This document shows positions 16,217 to 24,035 of a DNA stretch of 36,303 bases, one piece after another. The stretch is from Amycolatopsis orientalis DSM 43388 (GTDB lineage Bacteria; Actinomycetota; Actinomycetes; Mycobacteriales; Pseudonocardiaceae). The notes beneath the pieces were generated by a model. The model saw only the letters and a list, made by a program, of their open reading frames with translations. It did no database searches and was not told the DNA's origin. Both the position numbers and the translations under genes were made by a program. The first letter of the stretch is position 1; every line of letters starts with the position of its first letter. The DNA is taken from positions 1-36,303 of the forward strand of contig NZ_ASXG01000091.1 of NCBI RefSeq assembly GCF_000411975.1, given 5' to 3'.

Positions 16217-16852
16217 TCAGAACGCGGTGCCTCCGTCGGACCAGGACGTCTGTCCGAAGTCCTCGTCGTCCACCGGCGCGCGACGCGGTCGTGGCCGTTC
16301 CGGAGCTTCCGCGGCCTCCGGTTGCTCGACGGCGGCTGGCTCGGCGGCGGCTATCTCGGCCTCGGCTTCCGGTTCGGGAGTGCCCTTCGGCCAGACGCAC
16401 GGCGACGTCGCACCCAGGTAGAGCTTCCCGAGTTCGTTGGCCTGCAACGACATGTCGAAGCCGTCGCGGTCGTTGCGCGCGAAGACGTACTGGTCGGCGG
16501 GCCGCCGGTCGGTCAGCACGGTGAAGCCGTGTCCCTGCCACCACTTCACGACGGCGTCGAACTGCGCGCCGAAGGTGTCCGGCTCGAGGCCGGTCACCTC
16601 GTAGGTGGCGGAGATCTCGAACCGCCCGGCCGGGCCGTGGTCGGTCGGGTCGGTGCATTCGGAACGGTTGCGGGAGAACAGTTCCCGTCCGGCCGGCGCG
16701 GGCAGCGCGGAGAACGCGCCGCGCACGTAGTCCTCGACCCGGTCGCGGGCTTCGGTTTCGGTGATCGTGGGGGTCATGGCTCCACCTCCTGGGGAGCAGG
16801 CTACGAGGGGAAGGGCGGCGAGGCAGGCCAGCGCGGTGCGGCGCGGCGTCAC
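16217..16852 (-). CDS. Secreted lipoprotein, third gene of an ESX-type operon
   Basis: This 211-residue lipoprotein starts VTPRRTALACLAALPLVAC with a twin-Arg-like basic start, a short hydrophobic stretch and the lipobox LVAC, so Cys19 should be lipidated outside the membrane. The body has two Cys residues (SECTDP, SPCVWP) likely to form a disulfide. It ends in a Pro/Glu/Ala-rich tail with a final DDEDFGQTSWSDGGTAF. The function is unknown. The GTG start overlaps the stop of the upstream hydrolase (GTGA), so translation is coupled. Small lipoproteins of this type often accompany WXG-like hydrolases in this lineage, which is from memory and not verified. Confidence 0.82.
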   Translation of the reverse strand: MTPRRTALACLAALPLVACSPGGGAMTPTITETEARDRVEDYVRGAFSALPAPAGRELFSRNRSECTDPTDHGPAGRFEISATYEVTGLEPDTFGAQFDAVVKWWQGHGFTVLTDRRPADQYVFARNDRDGFDMSLQANELGKLYLGATSPCVWPKGTPEPEAEAEIAAAEPAAVEQPEAAEAPERPRPRRAPVDDEDFGQTSWSDGGTAF

Positions 16853-18348
16853 GCCGGCAGTCCGGCGATGATCCGGCCGAAGCTGCGCAGCGACGGGTTG
16901 TTGTCCTCCCAGTATTGGCTGTGCGCGGCCCCGGACAGGCCGCCCTCGTACCACGGGCCCTTGTCGCCCGGCGCGGATTCGAAGACCTGGCCGCCGAATC
17001 CGTCGCCGGCCGGGCTCGGGCCGAGCGGATCGTGGCCGCCGACGCCGATGTTGGTGATCTTGATCAGGTCGTGTTCCGCGACCGTCGAGTGCACGTGCTG
17101 GGCGACCTGATCCTGCGGGACGCCGTCGAGGTGCAGCTGGTTCGCGTGCTCGACCCCGACGCCGGGGCTGCCGACGAAGATCAAGTCGTCGGCGTTGAGC
17201 CCGCCGTCGCGAGCCGCGTGGCCGATCACGGTCGTGCCGTAGCTGTGGCCGAGCACCGTGTTGTGCGACGGCGCGCCTTCGTGCGAAGCTCGCAGGCCGT
17301 CCTCGAATTTCGCCAGCGCCGCCTTGCCGCCGTCGGCGTATTTCTCGCTGGCGGCGTTCACGAGTTCGTCCGGCGCGTCGTAGCCGACCCAGGTGATCAC
17401 CGACGTCGACGGCGAGCCGGCCATGGTCGCCGACTGCCACATCTTGTCCGACCGGCCGAGATCGCCGCCGATCTTGGACAGCTCGCTGCCGGTTCCGGGC
17501 ACGTACGTCGCGACGTTCGCCGCGGTGTCCGGGTTTCCGGCGGCGACCACCGCGGTGCCGTCGCCGCTGACGTCGAGCGAGATCAAGAAGGCGGGCGGTT
17601 TGCCGTCGCCGGTGGCCGCGAGCCGGTCGCGAATCGCGGTGAGTCCGCGCAGCTGCGGATCGTCGCCTTTGCGCTTGTCGATTTCCCGTTGCAGTACAAC
17701 GCGATTCGCCGCGTCGCGATCGACCACCGGGATGCCGTCGAGGTTGCGGATCAGGTCCGGGTTGTCGCGCAGGATCGAGGACTGCGCGGAGTCGGACAAG
17801 CTGTCCCACCACGCCCGGTTCTCCGCCGGGGTGCCGTTCGGTTTCGGCTGGCTGGTGGTCGCCATCGCCAGCGCGACCATTCCGGTGCCGCCGCTTTCGC
17901 CCTTCGCCGCACGGTCGAGCACCACGGTGAGATCAGCGTCGACTTCGGTGGCGTCGCGAAGAATCCGGCCGACGCGGTCGGCGACCTCGGCCTGCCGCTC
18001 GGGCTCCCCGCTGACTCCCCCGCCGTCGTCGATCCGCATTCCGTTGCGCGAGGCGAACTCGTCGACCTCGCGCACCTCCACGCTGATCCGCTCGACCGCC
18101 AGCTGCGCGTCGTGCACCCCGCGCCGGACTGCCGACACGTCAGCAGTCAGTTGCCGCAATTCCGCGGTCAGCGCCGTGCCTTTGGCGGTCGCCGCGTCCG
18201 CCGCGTCGCCTTGCCAGGGGCCGAACTTCGTCATGGCGTCGGCGTCATCGTTCGCCGCGGTCAGCCGGGCAGCCCGAGCGCCGAGCGCGTCGACCGCCGC
18301 GGCGAGGTCGGCGGGATTCCAGCGCCGGACGTCTCCCCAGGTGATCAT
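16849..18348 (-). CDS. WXG-like alpha/beta hydrolase (DUF1023-type), ESX-associated
   Basis: This 499-residue protein has an N-terminal helical WXG100-like region (about 1-130) beginning MITWGDVRRWNPADLAAAVD. The C-terminal alpha/beta hydrolase (about 190-499) has the nucleophile elbow GHSYGTT and segments VFVGSPG-like (LIFVGSPGVGVEHA) and EHDLIKITN. This matches the actinobacterial DUF1023 hydrolases found beside type VII secretion substrates. The ATG at 18348 overlaps the upstream TGA (ATGA); an upstream in-frame extension only reads the previous gene in another frame. It may be exported with the small ESX protein and act on the cell envelope or on rivals. That role is inference. Confidence 0.85.
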   Translation of the reverse strand: MITWGDVRRWNPADLAAAVDALGARAARLTAANDDADAMTKFGPWQGDAADAATAKGTALTAELRQLTADVSAVRRGVHDAQLAVERISVEVREVDEFASRNGMRIDDGGGVSGEPERQAEVADRVGRILRDATEVDADLTVVLDRAAKGESGGTGMVALAMATTSQPKPNGTPAENRAWWDSLSDSAQSSILRDNPDLIRNLDGIPVVDRDAANRVVLQREIDKRKGDDPQLRGLTAIRDRLAATGDGKPPAFLISLDVSGDGTAVVAAGNPDTAANVATYVPGTGSELSKIGGDLGRSDKMWQSATMAGSPSTSVITWVGYDAPDELVNAASEKYADGGKAALAKFEDGLRASHEGAPSHNTVLGHSYGTTVIGHAARDGGLNADDLIFVGSPGVGVEHANQLHLDGVPQDQVAQHVHSTVAEHDLIKITNIGVGGHDPLGPSPAGDGFGGQVFESAPGDKGPWYEGGLSGAAHSQYWEDNNPSLRSFGRIIAGLPA

Positions 18349-18638
18349 CGACCGGCCGCCGCGATCTTGCCGGTCGCGTTCTGGTCGCTGCCGCGGTAAC
18401 CGGCCGCGGCCTGGTCGAGATTCCCCGCGTAGGCCTCGGTGTCGGCAGTCCACTTCGGAACCGCGCGGCCCCAGGTGTCGGACAGGCGGTCCGCCGCGGC
18501 CAGGCTCGTGCCGCCGGGCAACCCGACTCCGGCGAGCGCGCCCGCGAGGTCGGCAGACCGGACGGTCGCCGCCGCCTGCCGCGCCCGGCCGACCGCGGTC
18601 GCGACCTCCCCCGGAGCGACCTCGAAACCCGTTCCCAT
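18345..18638 (-). CDS. EspC/WXG100-like ESX protein
   Basis: This 97-residue helical protein begins MGTGFEVAPGEVATAVGRAR and ends with a YRGSD motif, fitting the Tyr-x-x-x-Asp/Glu secretion signal of type VII substrates, followed by a short tail. Length and helix-turn-helix hairpin plan match EspC/DUF2580 proteins. The ATG at 18638 is chosen because GGGGGAG lies 6 nt upstream of it; another ATG two codons earlier touches that site. Its stop overlaps the start of the hydrolase gene. It is probably the secretion partner or chaperone-like mate of that hydrolase. Confidence 0.82.
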   Translation of the reverse strand: MGTGFEVAPGEVATAVGRARQAAATVRSADLAGALAGVGLPGGTSLAAADRLSDTWGRAVPKWTADTEAYAGNLDQAAAGYRGSDQNATGKIAAAGR

Positions 18639-18784
18639 GCGCATCTCCCCCACCGCGGCGACCGGACGACCCGTACGACGAACGGCCGCGACAGCCGGTT
18701 CCGCACAGTTCGAGCTTCGCGGAAACTCTTGACCGGATCTGCCCGGCACGCCGCTGACCTGCGAAAACGTTCCCTTAGCTTGTC

Positions 18785-18812
18785 CACATATGTGAACGCT
18801 AGTCACGTGACT
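18785..18812. promoter_or_regulatory. Two perfect palindromes in a divergent intergenic region
   Basis: CACATATGTG (18785-18794) and AGTCACGTGACT (18801-18812) are perfect palindromes six bases apart, in the 429-bp gap between the ESX-like operon and the sugar porter. The gap otherwise shows no supported gene. They look like operators for a dimeric regulator. Which gene they control is unknown. Confidence 0.4.
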
Positions 18813-19067
18813 GAATAGTTATCAGCCGGTGTATTGCCCGCGGGTGACCAGCGTGTGACTGTGTACGGCGAAGTTCGAACCGGAACCGGCTGAGCCGGCG
18901 CGCGGCGGCGGAAGGCGTTGCCCGGCGGCGGATCAGCCGTTCCGCAGTGCTGGACAAGTCCGGCAGTCCTTGTCCCCTCGACCCCCATTCGTCCGGCCAG
19001 GACGGCGCTGACCTCGCGGGCAGCGGACCAGGACCGGCCGGCCATCCCGGAAAGAGACGGCTCGGCA

Positions 19068-20459
19068 ATGACACAGACAGCCGCGGCGCGGCGGCCCATC
19101 GGCAGAACGACGCTGTATTTCTTCGGTGCCCTCGGCGGCATCCTGTTCGGTTACGACCTCGGGGTGATTTCCGGGGTGTTGCCGTTCATCGGGAAACTCT
19201 GGGGCCTGTCCGGCTGGGACAAAGGCGTCATCACCGCGAGCATTTCGGTCGGCGCGATCGTGGGCGCGAGTTTCTCCTCGCGGCTCAACGAAAGACTCGG
19301 CCGCCGCCGGACGATCATGACGGCCGCCGTGGTCGTCATCGTCGGCACGCTCGCGGCCACGTTCTCGCCGACGTTCGCGTTGCTGATCATTTCCCGGCTG
19401 GTGATCGGCGTGGGAATCGGCCTTTCCTCCTCGACGGTCCCGACGTATCTGTCGGAACTCGCCCCGGCCCGGCTGCGCGGGGCGATGGGCGCGCTGAACC
19501 AGATCTTCATCGTGCTCGGCATCCTGATCGCGTTCCTGGTCAGCTACGGCCTCGGCAGCTCGGGCAACTGGCGGCTGATGTTCGCCGGCGCGATCGTGCC
19601 CGCGGTGATCCTGCTGGCGGGCCTGGTGTTCCTGCCCGAAACGCCGCGCTGGCTCGTCGCGAACGGCCACGAGGACCAAGCGCGCGCGGTCCTGCTCAGC
19701 TCGCACGGCGGCGCGGTGAACGTCGACGACGAGATCGGCACCATCCGCGAGGTCATCCGGCTCGACTCGGAATCGGCGAAAACCCGGTTCCGCGACCTGC
19801 TGACGCCGACCGTGCGGCCGATGCTCGTGGTGGCCCTGCTGCTCGCGATCGGCCAGCAGTTCAGCGGGGTGAACGCGGTGAACGCGTACTTCCCGACCAT
19901 GCTGATCGGCCTCGGCTTCGCGACCCAGGCGGCGCTGCTGTCCGGCGTGCTGCTGGGCGTGACCAAGTTTTTGTTCACCGCGTGGGTCGTGTTCGTGGTC
20001 GACCGGTGGGGCCGCAAGCCGCTGCTGCTGATCGGCAACGTGCTGATGGTGCTCACGCTGGTCGCGGCCGGGTTCATCGTGCTGGAGGTCCACGACACCG
20101 CGACCAAGGGCATCCTGATGCTGGTCGCGATGGTGCTGTACCTGGTCGGCTACGAACTGGGCTGGGGCGCGGTCGTGTGGGTCATGATGGCCGAGGTCTT
20201 CCCGCTCAAGGTCCGCGCCGCGGGCATGGGCGTGAGCAGCGTCGTGCTGTGGGCCGCGACCGGCATCATCAGCGCCGTCTTCCCGATCATCTCCGACCCG
20301 GGCGCACTCGGCCTCGGCGGCTCGATGTTCCTGTTCGCGGGCATCAACGTGGTCCTGTTCGCCCTCACGAAGTGGCTCGTCCCGGAAACCAAGGGCCGGA
20401 CACTGGAGGAAATCGAACTCGACCTGCGCGGGCGGACGCATTCGAAGGCACGCGCCTGA
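19068..20459 (+). CDS. Sugar porter, major facilitator superfamily
   Basis: This 463-residue 12-helix transporter of the sugar porter family couples sugar uptake to protons or facilitates diffusion. Diagnostic motifs are GGILFGYDLGVISG in helix 1, RLNERLGRRR after helix 2, LPETPRWL after helix 6, QQFSGVNAVNAYFP in helix 7, DRWGRKPLL, and PETKGRTLEEIE at the end. The ATG at 19068 is the first that leaves a normal short N-terminus, and it has a modest purine-rich site upstream. It is monocistronic, with a strong terminator 17 bp after the stop. The sugar is not predictable; closest resemblance is to XylE/GalP-type proton symporters. Confidence 0.92.
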   Translation: MTQTAAARRPIGRTTLYFFGALGGILFGYDLGVISGVLPFIGKLWGLSGWDKGVITASISVGAIVGASFSSRLNERLGRRRTIMTAAVVVIVGTLAATFSPTFALLIISRLVIGVGIGLSSSTVPTYLSELAPARLRGAMGALNQIFIVLGILIAFLVSYGLGSSGNWRLMFAGAIVPAVILLAGLVFLPETPRWLVANGHEDQARAVLLSSHGGAVNVDDEIGTIREVIRLDSESAKTRFRDLLTPTVRPMLVVALLLAIGQQFSGVNAVNAYFPTMLIGLGFATQAALLSGVLLGVTKFLFTAWVVFVVDRWGRKPLLLIGNVLMVLTLVAAGFIVLEVHDTATKGILMLVAMVLYLVGYELGWGAVVWVMMAEVFPLKVRAAGMGVSSVVLWAATGIISAVFPIISDPGALGLGGSMFLFAGINVVLFALTKWLVPETKGRTLEEIELDLRGRTHSKARA

Positions 20460-20475
20460 ATTTCCCTCTCGGGGT

Positions 20476-20517
20476 ACAGCCGGGCGGCAGGGATTTCCTT
20501 GCCGCCCGGCTGTTTTT
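20476..20517 (+). terminator. Rho-independent terminator of the sugar porter
   Basis: ACAGCCGGGCGGCA and TGCCGCCCGGCTGT pair perfectly over 14 bp around a 10-nt loop and run into TTTTTG. It is one of the best intrinsic terminators in the window. Confidence 0.92.
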
Positions 20518-20586
20518 GTCCGCTGTGGCTAGCCGCGCCAGAATTGCTACTCTTCCCGCGAAAGTTACGCAGGGGAGGCGTACATC

Positions 20587-20676
20587 GTGAGCGAAGCCTG
20601 CCGTCTCGACGGCCAGGAGATACCAGCTGTTTTGTCAACCTTGCACGCCGGAATCGCGTTGTCATGCACGCGATGA
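20587..20676 (+). CDS. 29-codon upstream ORF coupled to the next gene
   Basis: A GTG at 20587 follows GGGGAGG by 8 nt and opens 29 codons starting VSEACRLDGQEIPAVL and ending ALSCTR. Its TGA overlaps the ATG at 20673 (ATGA). The good ribosome-binding site and 4-bp overlap suggest it is translated and feeds ribosomes into the downstream gene, as no other good site precedes that start. No family is recognised. It may be only a leader peptide. Confidence 0.5.
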   Translation: MSEACRLDGQEIPAVLSTLHAGIALSCTR

Positions 20677-21281
20677 AGACGAGCCACCGGGTCGCGCTGT
20701 GGTCTGGGGTCTGCTTCGCCGTCGTGGCGACCGCACTGGTGGTCTTCTGGGCGACGGGCTTCGGCGCGTACCTCTGGGGCGCGAACCATAAAACCTCAGA
20801 CACGACGCCGGACAAGTACCACGACACCGACTTCGCCGCCTGCACCGATTTCACGGCCCGGAGCCCGGAAATTCCGCGAAACGCTGCCGAAGTGGCTCGC
20901 ACCTGGTACCCCGAAATCAGCAAGGACGGCACCCTTCTCTGCAGCTTCACCCCGACGGATCAACAACGACCGCTCGTGGAACTGCAAGCAAGCTGGTTCG
21001 CAACCACCGCCGCGCAGTCCGGCAGCGAACACGCCACCACCACCTTCACCGGCGCCACCGCCGCGAGCAACGACGACAGCCCCGTCGGCCTGGCCTTCGG
21101 CGAGAAGGCTCGCCGGCTCCCGCAGAAAAGCCAGTCGGACTGCGGACTGATCTTCTTGGACCGCAACGCCGTTTTCCAGCTCCACTACACCGCAGCGGCT
21201 CCGAGCGGAAACCCCGAGTCCTGCCGTGGCCCGCTCCGCAAGGTCGCCCAAGCGCTGTACACCGCGGTGCAACCGCGATAG
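20673..21281 (+). CDS. Membrane-anchored extracytoplasmic protein of unknown function
   Basis: This 202-residue protein has one N-terminal membrane helix at about residues 5-30 (ALWSGVCFAVVATALVVFWA). The extracytoplasmic domain has four Cys residues (FAACTD, LLCSF, DCGLI, ESCRG) that could form two disulfides. The ATG at 20673 is preferred because it overlaps the stop of a short upstream ORF; an in-frame ATG at 20664 is possible. No family is recognised; size and Cys pattern resemble DUF3558-like actinobacterial surface proteins, with low certainty. The gene is followed by a repeat-rich noncoding region. Confidence 0.7.
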   Translation: MKTSHRVALWSGVCFAVVATALVVFWATGFGAYLWGANHKTSDTTPDKYHDTDFAACTDFTARSPEIPRNAAEVARTWYPEISKDGTLLCSFTPTDQQRPLVELQASWFATTAAQSGSEHATTTFTGATAASNDDSPVGLAFGEKARRLPQKSQSDCGLIFLDRNAVFQLHYTAAAPSGNPESCRGPLRKVAQALYTAVQPR

Positions 21282-21496
21282 CGCGGCCTCTGCACGCTCC
21301 GCCTGCTCCGCTCGACGTGCGCCCTCAGGACCCGCGCTGCGGCGGCCTCGGGCTCACCGGCTTCCACTGCGACCAGGATGTAGTGGCGCCCTCGCGACAG
21401 CGGCCTCGTGGGAGAGCCTCGCGGGAGGCCCTCGCGGAGGCTCCGCCCTCGGGCAGCAGCGCGAGCACAGGGTGACAGCCGTGCCGCGAATCCTCA

Positions 21497-21736
21497 ATGC
21501 CCGGCTCACGAACGGGTTCGCGGTCACCGCGGAGCAGCGAGCGCACCTCCCGCCACCACGACCGACGAACGCTCCGGCTCCGCCAAATCCCACCCGGCAA
21601 GCGCAGGGGAACAGCCCGGCCGCAAAACCGCGATGCCCCGGCTCAGGAACGGGTTCACGGTCACCACGGAGCGCGAGCGCACCTCCCGCCACCACGACCG
21701 ACAAACGCTCCAACTCCGCCAAATCCCACCTGGCAA
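21497..21736. repeat. Two direct repeats of about 104 bp in a noncoding region
   Basis: Copies at 21497-21600 and 21633-21736 share long blocks such as GAGCGCACCTCCCGCCACCA and CTCCGCCAAATCCCACC. Their differences are scattered substitutions. No ORF in 21282-22140 has a start site or conserved product on either strand. The region may be the decayed remains of a duplicated gene end, read on the minus strand. Confidence 0.75.
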
Positions 21737-21850
21737 TGGAACTTCAGAGCGAGCACCAGTGCACGAAGCCGCCTCGACACAGCACCCTGCTCGAATCCCG
21801 GCAAGCACGCGCGGAACTTCGCCCAGCACCCCACCCGGCCGAGCTTGCCG

Positions 21851-21997
21851 GGCCCCGCCGGAGGCAGGCCAGACCCCGCCAGCGACAGGCCAGACCCCGC
21901 CAGCGATAGGCCAGGCTCCGCCAAGGACAGGCCAGGCCCCGCCAGGGGCAGGCGAGACCCGGCCAGGGGCAGGCCAGACTCCGCCAGGGGCAGCCGG
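21851..21997. repeat. Seven tandem copies of a 21-bp repeat
   Basis: The unit GACCCCGCCAGCGACAGGCCA repeats seven times with no indels and a few substitutions per copy. The period is a multiple of three and both strands stay open through it, but no start or product is supported. It is a minisatellite-like array lying 3' of dinB, the leftward gene that ends at 22141. Confidence 0.85.
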
Positions 21998-22140
21998 GAA
22001 ACAGTCCTCGCGGGACCACCACGCTCAACAGGTCCGGCGGCCGCACAAGCATCCATTCCCGATGCCAGGCAACGACCTCTAGCCCTCTCGCGCAAGCCGT
22101 CCGAACCACCGCGTAGTGACCGCGGGACCACCGGTTTCAA

Positions 22141-23358
22141 TCAATCCGGCAGCATAGGCATCTCCATCCCCGCCTCATGGCTCAGCAACGCCGCCCGAGT
22201 CAACGCGCTCGCGCCGAAGCGGTTCCGCAGCGCGTCCACCGCCGAGTCCAGTGCGGTCGCCTCCGCGGACATCGCCGGACTGGACGGTTGATCCAGCGGC
22301 AGCGCCAACTGCACCGCCCCATGGCTGTCGAGATTCGAGAAGGACAGACCCAGCAACGTCAAACCCCGGCCGTACACCAGTGGTTGCGCCGCAGACAGCA
22401 GGCCACGGGCAGCGCACAGCAGCGTTTCCGTGTGGTCGGTGCTGTCGGCGAGCGTGTGCGACCTCGTGGCGCGCGTGAAGTCCGCGAAGCGCATGCGCAG
22501 CACCACCGTCCGGCAAACTCGCGACGCACTGCGCAGCCGTCGCGCCAATCGATCCACAATGGACACCACAATCTCGTCCAGCTCGGCCGGCGAGCGGGAG
22601 CGGCGGCCCAGCGCGCGTTGCGAACCGATCGAGCGGCGGCGTTTTCCCGGCTGCACCGCGCGCGGGTCGCGGCCGTGCGCCAACGCGTGCAGATGTCGTC
22701 CGGAACCTGGGCCCAGCATGGAGATCAGCGCGGCCTCGGGCAGTTCGGCGACTTGGCGCACGGTGCGGACGCCGCGTTCCCGCAGCTTCGCCGACGTCAC
22801 CTTTCCCACTCCCCACAATCGTTCCACCGGCAGCGGATGCAGGAACTCCAGCTCGCGCTCCGGCGGCACCACCAGCAAGCCGTCCGGTTTCGCGACGCCG
22901 CTCGCCACCTTCGCGAGGAACTTCGTGCGCGCCACCCCTACCGTGATCGGCAGCCCGACTCGCGCCAGCACCTCCGCGCGCAGGCGCACCGCGATCTCCG
23001 ACGGGCTCCCGGCGATCCGCCGCAACCCGCCGACATCCAAGAAAGCTTCGTCGATCGACACTCCTTCCACCGCCGGCGTCGTCTGCCGGAACACCTCGAA
23101 CACCGCCTTGCTCGCCGCGCTGTAGACCGACATCCGCGGCGGCACCACCACGGCATGCGGGCACAACCGCCTGGCCTGCGCCCCGCCCATCGCGGTGCGC
23201 ACGCCCAACGCCTTGGCCTCGTAGCTCGCGGCCAGCACCACGCCACCGCCCACGATCACCGGCCTGCCGCGCAGCCGGGGATCGTCGCGCTGCTCGACCG
23301 AGGCGTAGAACGCGTCGAGGTCGGCGTGGAGGATCGGTCCTTCGCTCGTCACGAACAT
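22141..23358 (-). CDS. dinB: DNA polymerase IV (Y-family)
   Basis: This 405-residue translesion polymerase has the metal-binding HADLDAFYASVEQ (Asp13) and VSIDEAFLD (Asp103/Glu104). A helix-hairpin-helix follows at PVERLWGVGKVTSAKLRERG, then a little-finger domain and the beta-clamp binding motif QLALPL (about 350-355). It copies past DNA lesions and is mutagenic when induced. The ATG at 23358 lies inside a perfect LexA box, so expression should be SOS-controlled. A tail of 50 residues follows the clamp motif. The upstream in-frame extension is rejected because it would run through the operator. Confidence 0.95.
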   Translation of the reverse strand: MFVTSEGPILHADLDAFYASVEQRDDPRLRGRPVIVGGGVVLAASYEAKALGVRTAMGGAQARRLCPHAVVVPPRMSVYSAASKAVFEVFRQTTPAVEGVSIDEAFLDVGGLRRIAGSPSEIAVRLRAEVLARVGLPITVGVARTKFLAKVASGVAKPDGLLVVPPERELEFLHPLPVERLWGVGKVTSAKLRERGVRTVRQVAELPEAALISMLGPGSGRHLHALAHGRDPRAVQPGKRRRSIGSQRALGRRSRSPAELDEIVVSIVDRLARRLRSASRVCRTVVLRMRFADFTRATRSHTLADSTDHTETLLCAARGLLSAAQPLVYGRGLTLLGLSFSNLDSHGAVQLALPLDQPSSPAMSAEATALDSAVDALRNRFGASALTRAALLSHEAGMEMPMLPD

Positions 23359-23365
23359 ATGTTCG
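23352..23365. promoter_or_regulatory. LexA (SOS) box overlapping the dinB start codon
   Basis: CGAACATATGTTCG is a perfect 14-bp palindrome matching the core of the mycobacterial LexA site (CGAAC-N4-GTTCG). The ATG of dinB (23358-23356) lies within its centre, so LexA bound here would block initiation or elongation at once. Confidence 0.88.
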
Positions 23366-23456
23366 CATCGAACCCCGACAAAAACCGGGATCCATTCACT
23401 CGAACGGAGTAGAAAAGTCTCCCGGAGCCCGGTCAGAACGCGCTAACCTCTCCCCC

Positions 23457-24035
23457 GTGCGGCTCGTCCTGTTCGACCTCGACACCACGCTCGTCGATCG
23501 CGCGGAGGGATTCCGCCGCTGGGTGTGGGAGTTCTGCGCGGAACACCGGCTCGCCGAGGCGGACGCCGAATGGCTCATCGCCGCCGACGATCGCGGGCGC
23601 GCCGATCGGGCGGCGTTCTTCAAGGACCTCCGCGAACGCTTCGACCTGCAAGAACCCGACCTCGAGGACGCTTACCGCGAACGCCATCCCGCGCTCGTCC
23701 CGGCCGCGCCCGGCGTGCTGACCGGATTGCCCCGGCTGCGCGCGGCGGGCTGGCGGATCGGCGTCGTCGGCGAGGGCGAACCACAGCTGTCCACGCTGCT
23801 GTGCACCGGAATCGCCGGGCTCGTGGACGGCTGGGCGCTCGCCGGGCCGGACGGACTGTCCACATCGGACCCGAGGCTGTTCGAACTCGCCGCCGAACGC
23901 TGCGAGACCACGCTGGACGACGCCTGGCTCGTCGGCGCGGACGTCGGGCCCGCACGGTCCGCCGGATTGCGCACCGTGCGAGTCGGCCCGGACCGCGACA
24001 CCGCCGCCGCGATCGCGCTGCTGCTCGAGAGCTAG
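23457..24035 (+). CDS. HAD-like hydrolase with degenerate later motifs
   Basis: This 192-residue HAD-superfamily protein opens VRLVLFDLDTTLVD with the nucleophile and acid/base pair Asp7/Asp9. The cap-domain helices follow. Motif II lacks the usual Thr/Ser (GVVGEGEP). Motif III has SDPRLFELA in place of KPxPxxF. Motif IV reads VGADVGPARSAGL, a shortened form of GDxxxNDxxGAxxAG. It may be a phosphatase with altered metal binding or a non-catalytic relative. The GTG at 23457 follows a TAACCT -10 by 7 nt, so the mRNA may be leaderless. Its stop overlaps the converging kinase stop (CTAG). Confidence 0.8.
   Translation: MRLVLFDLDTTLVDRAEGFRRWVWEFCAEHRLAEADAEWLIAADDRGRADRAAFFKDLRERFDLQEPDLEDAYRERHPALVPAAPGVLTGLPRLRAAGWRIGVVGEGEPQLSTLLCTGIAGLVDGWALAGPDGLSTSDPRLFELAAERCETTLDDAWLVGADVGPARSAGLRTVRVGPDRDTAAAIALLLES

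Noticed and set aside
18933..20441. Long minus-strand frame opposite the sugar porter
   Set aside because: It is His/Gln/Arg-rich shadow coding with no motif. The plus strand encodes a complete transporter.
21226..22291. Several overlapping frames in the repeat-rich gap
   Set aside because: They are low-complexity Pro/Arg/Ala frames on both strands with no start signal and no consistent product.
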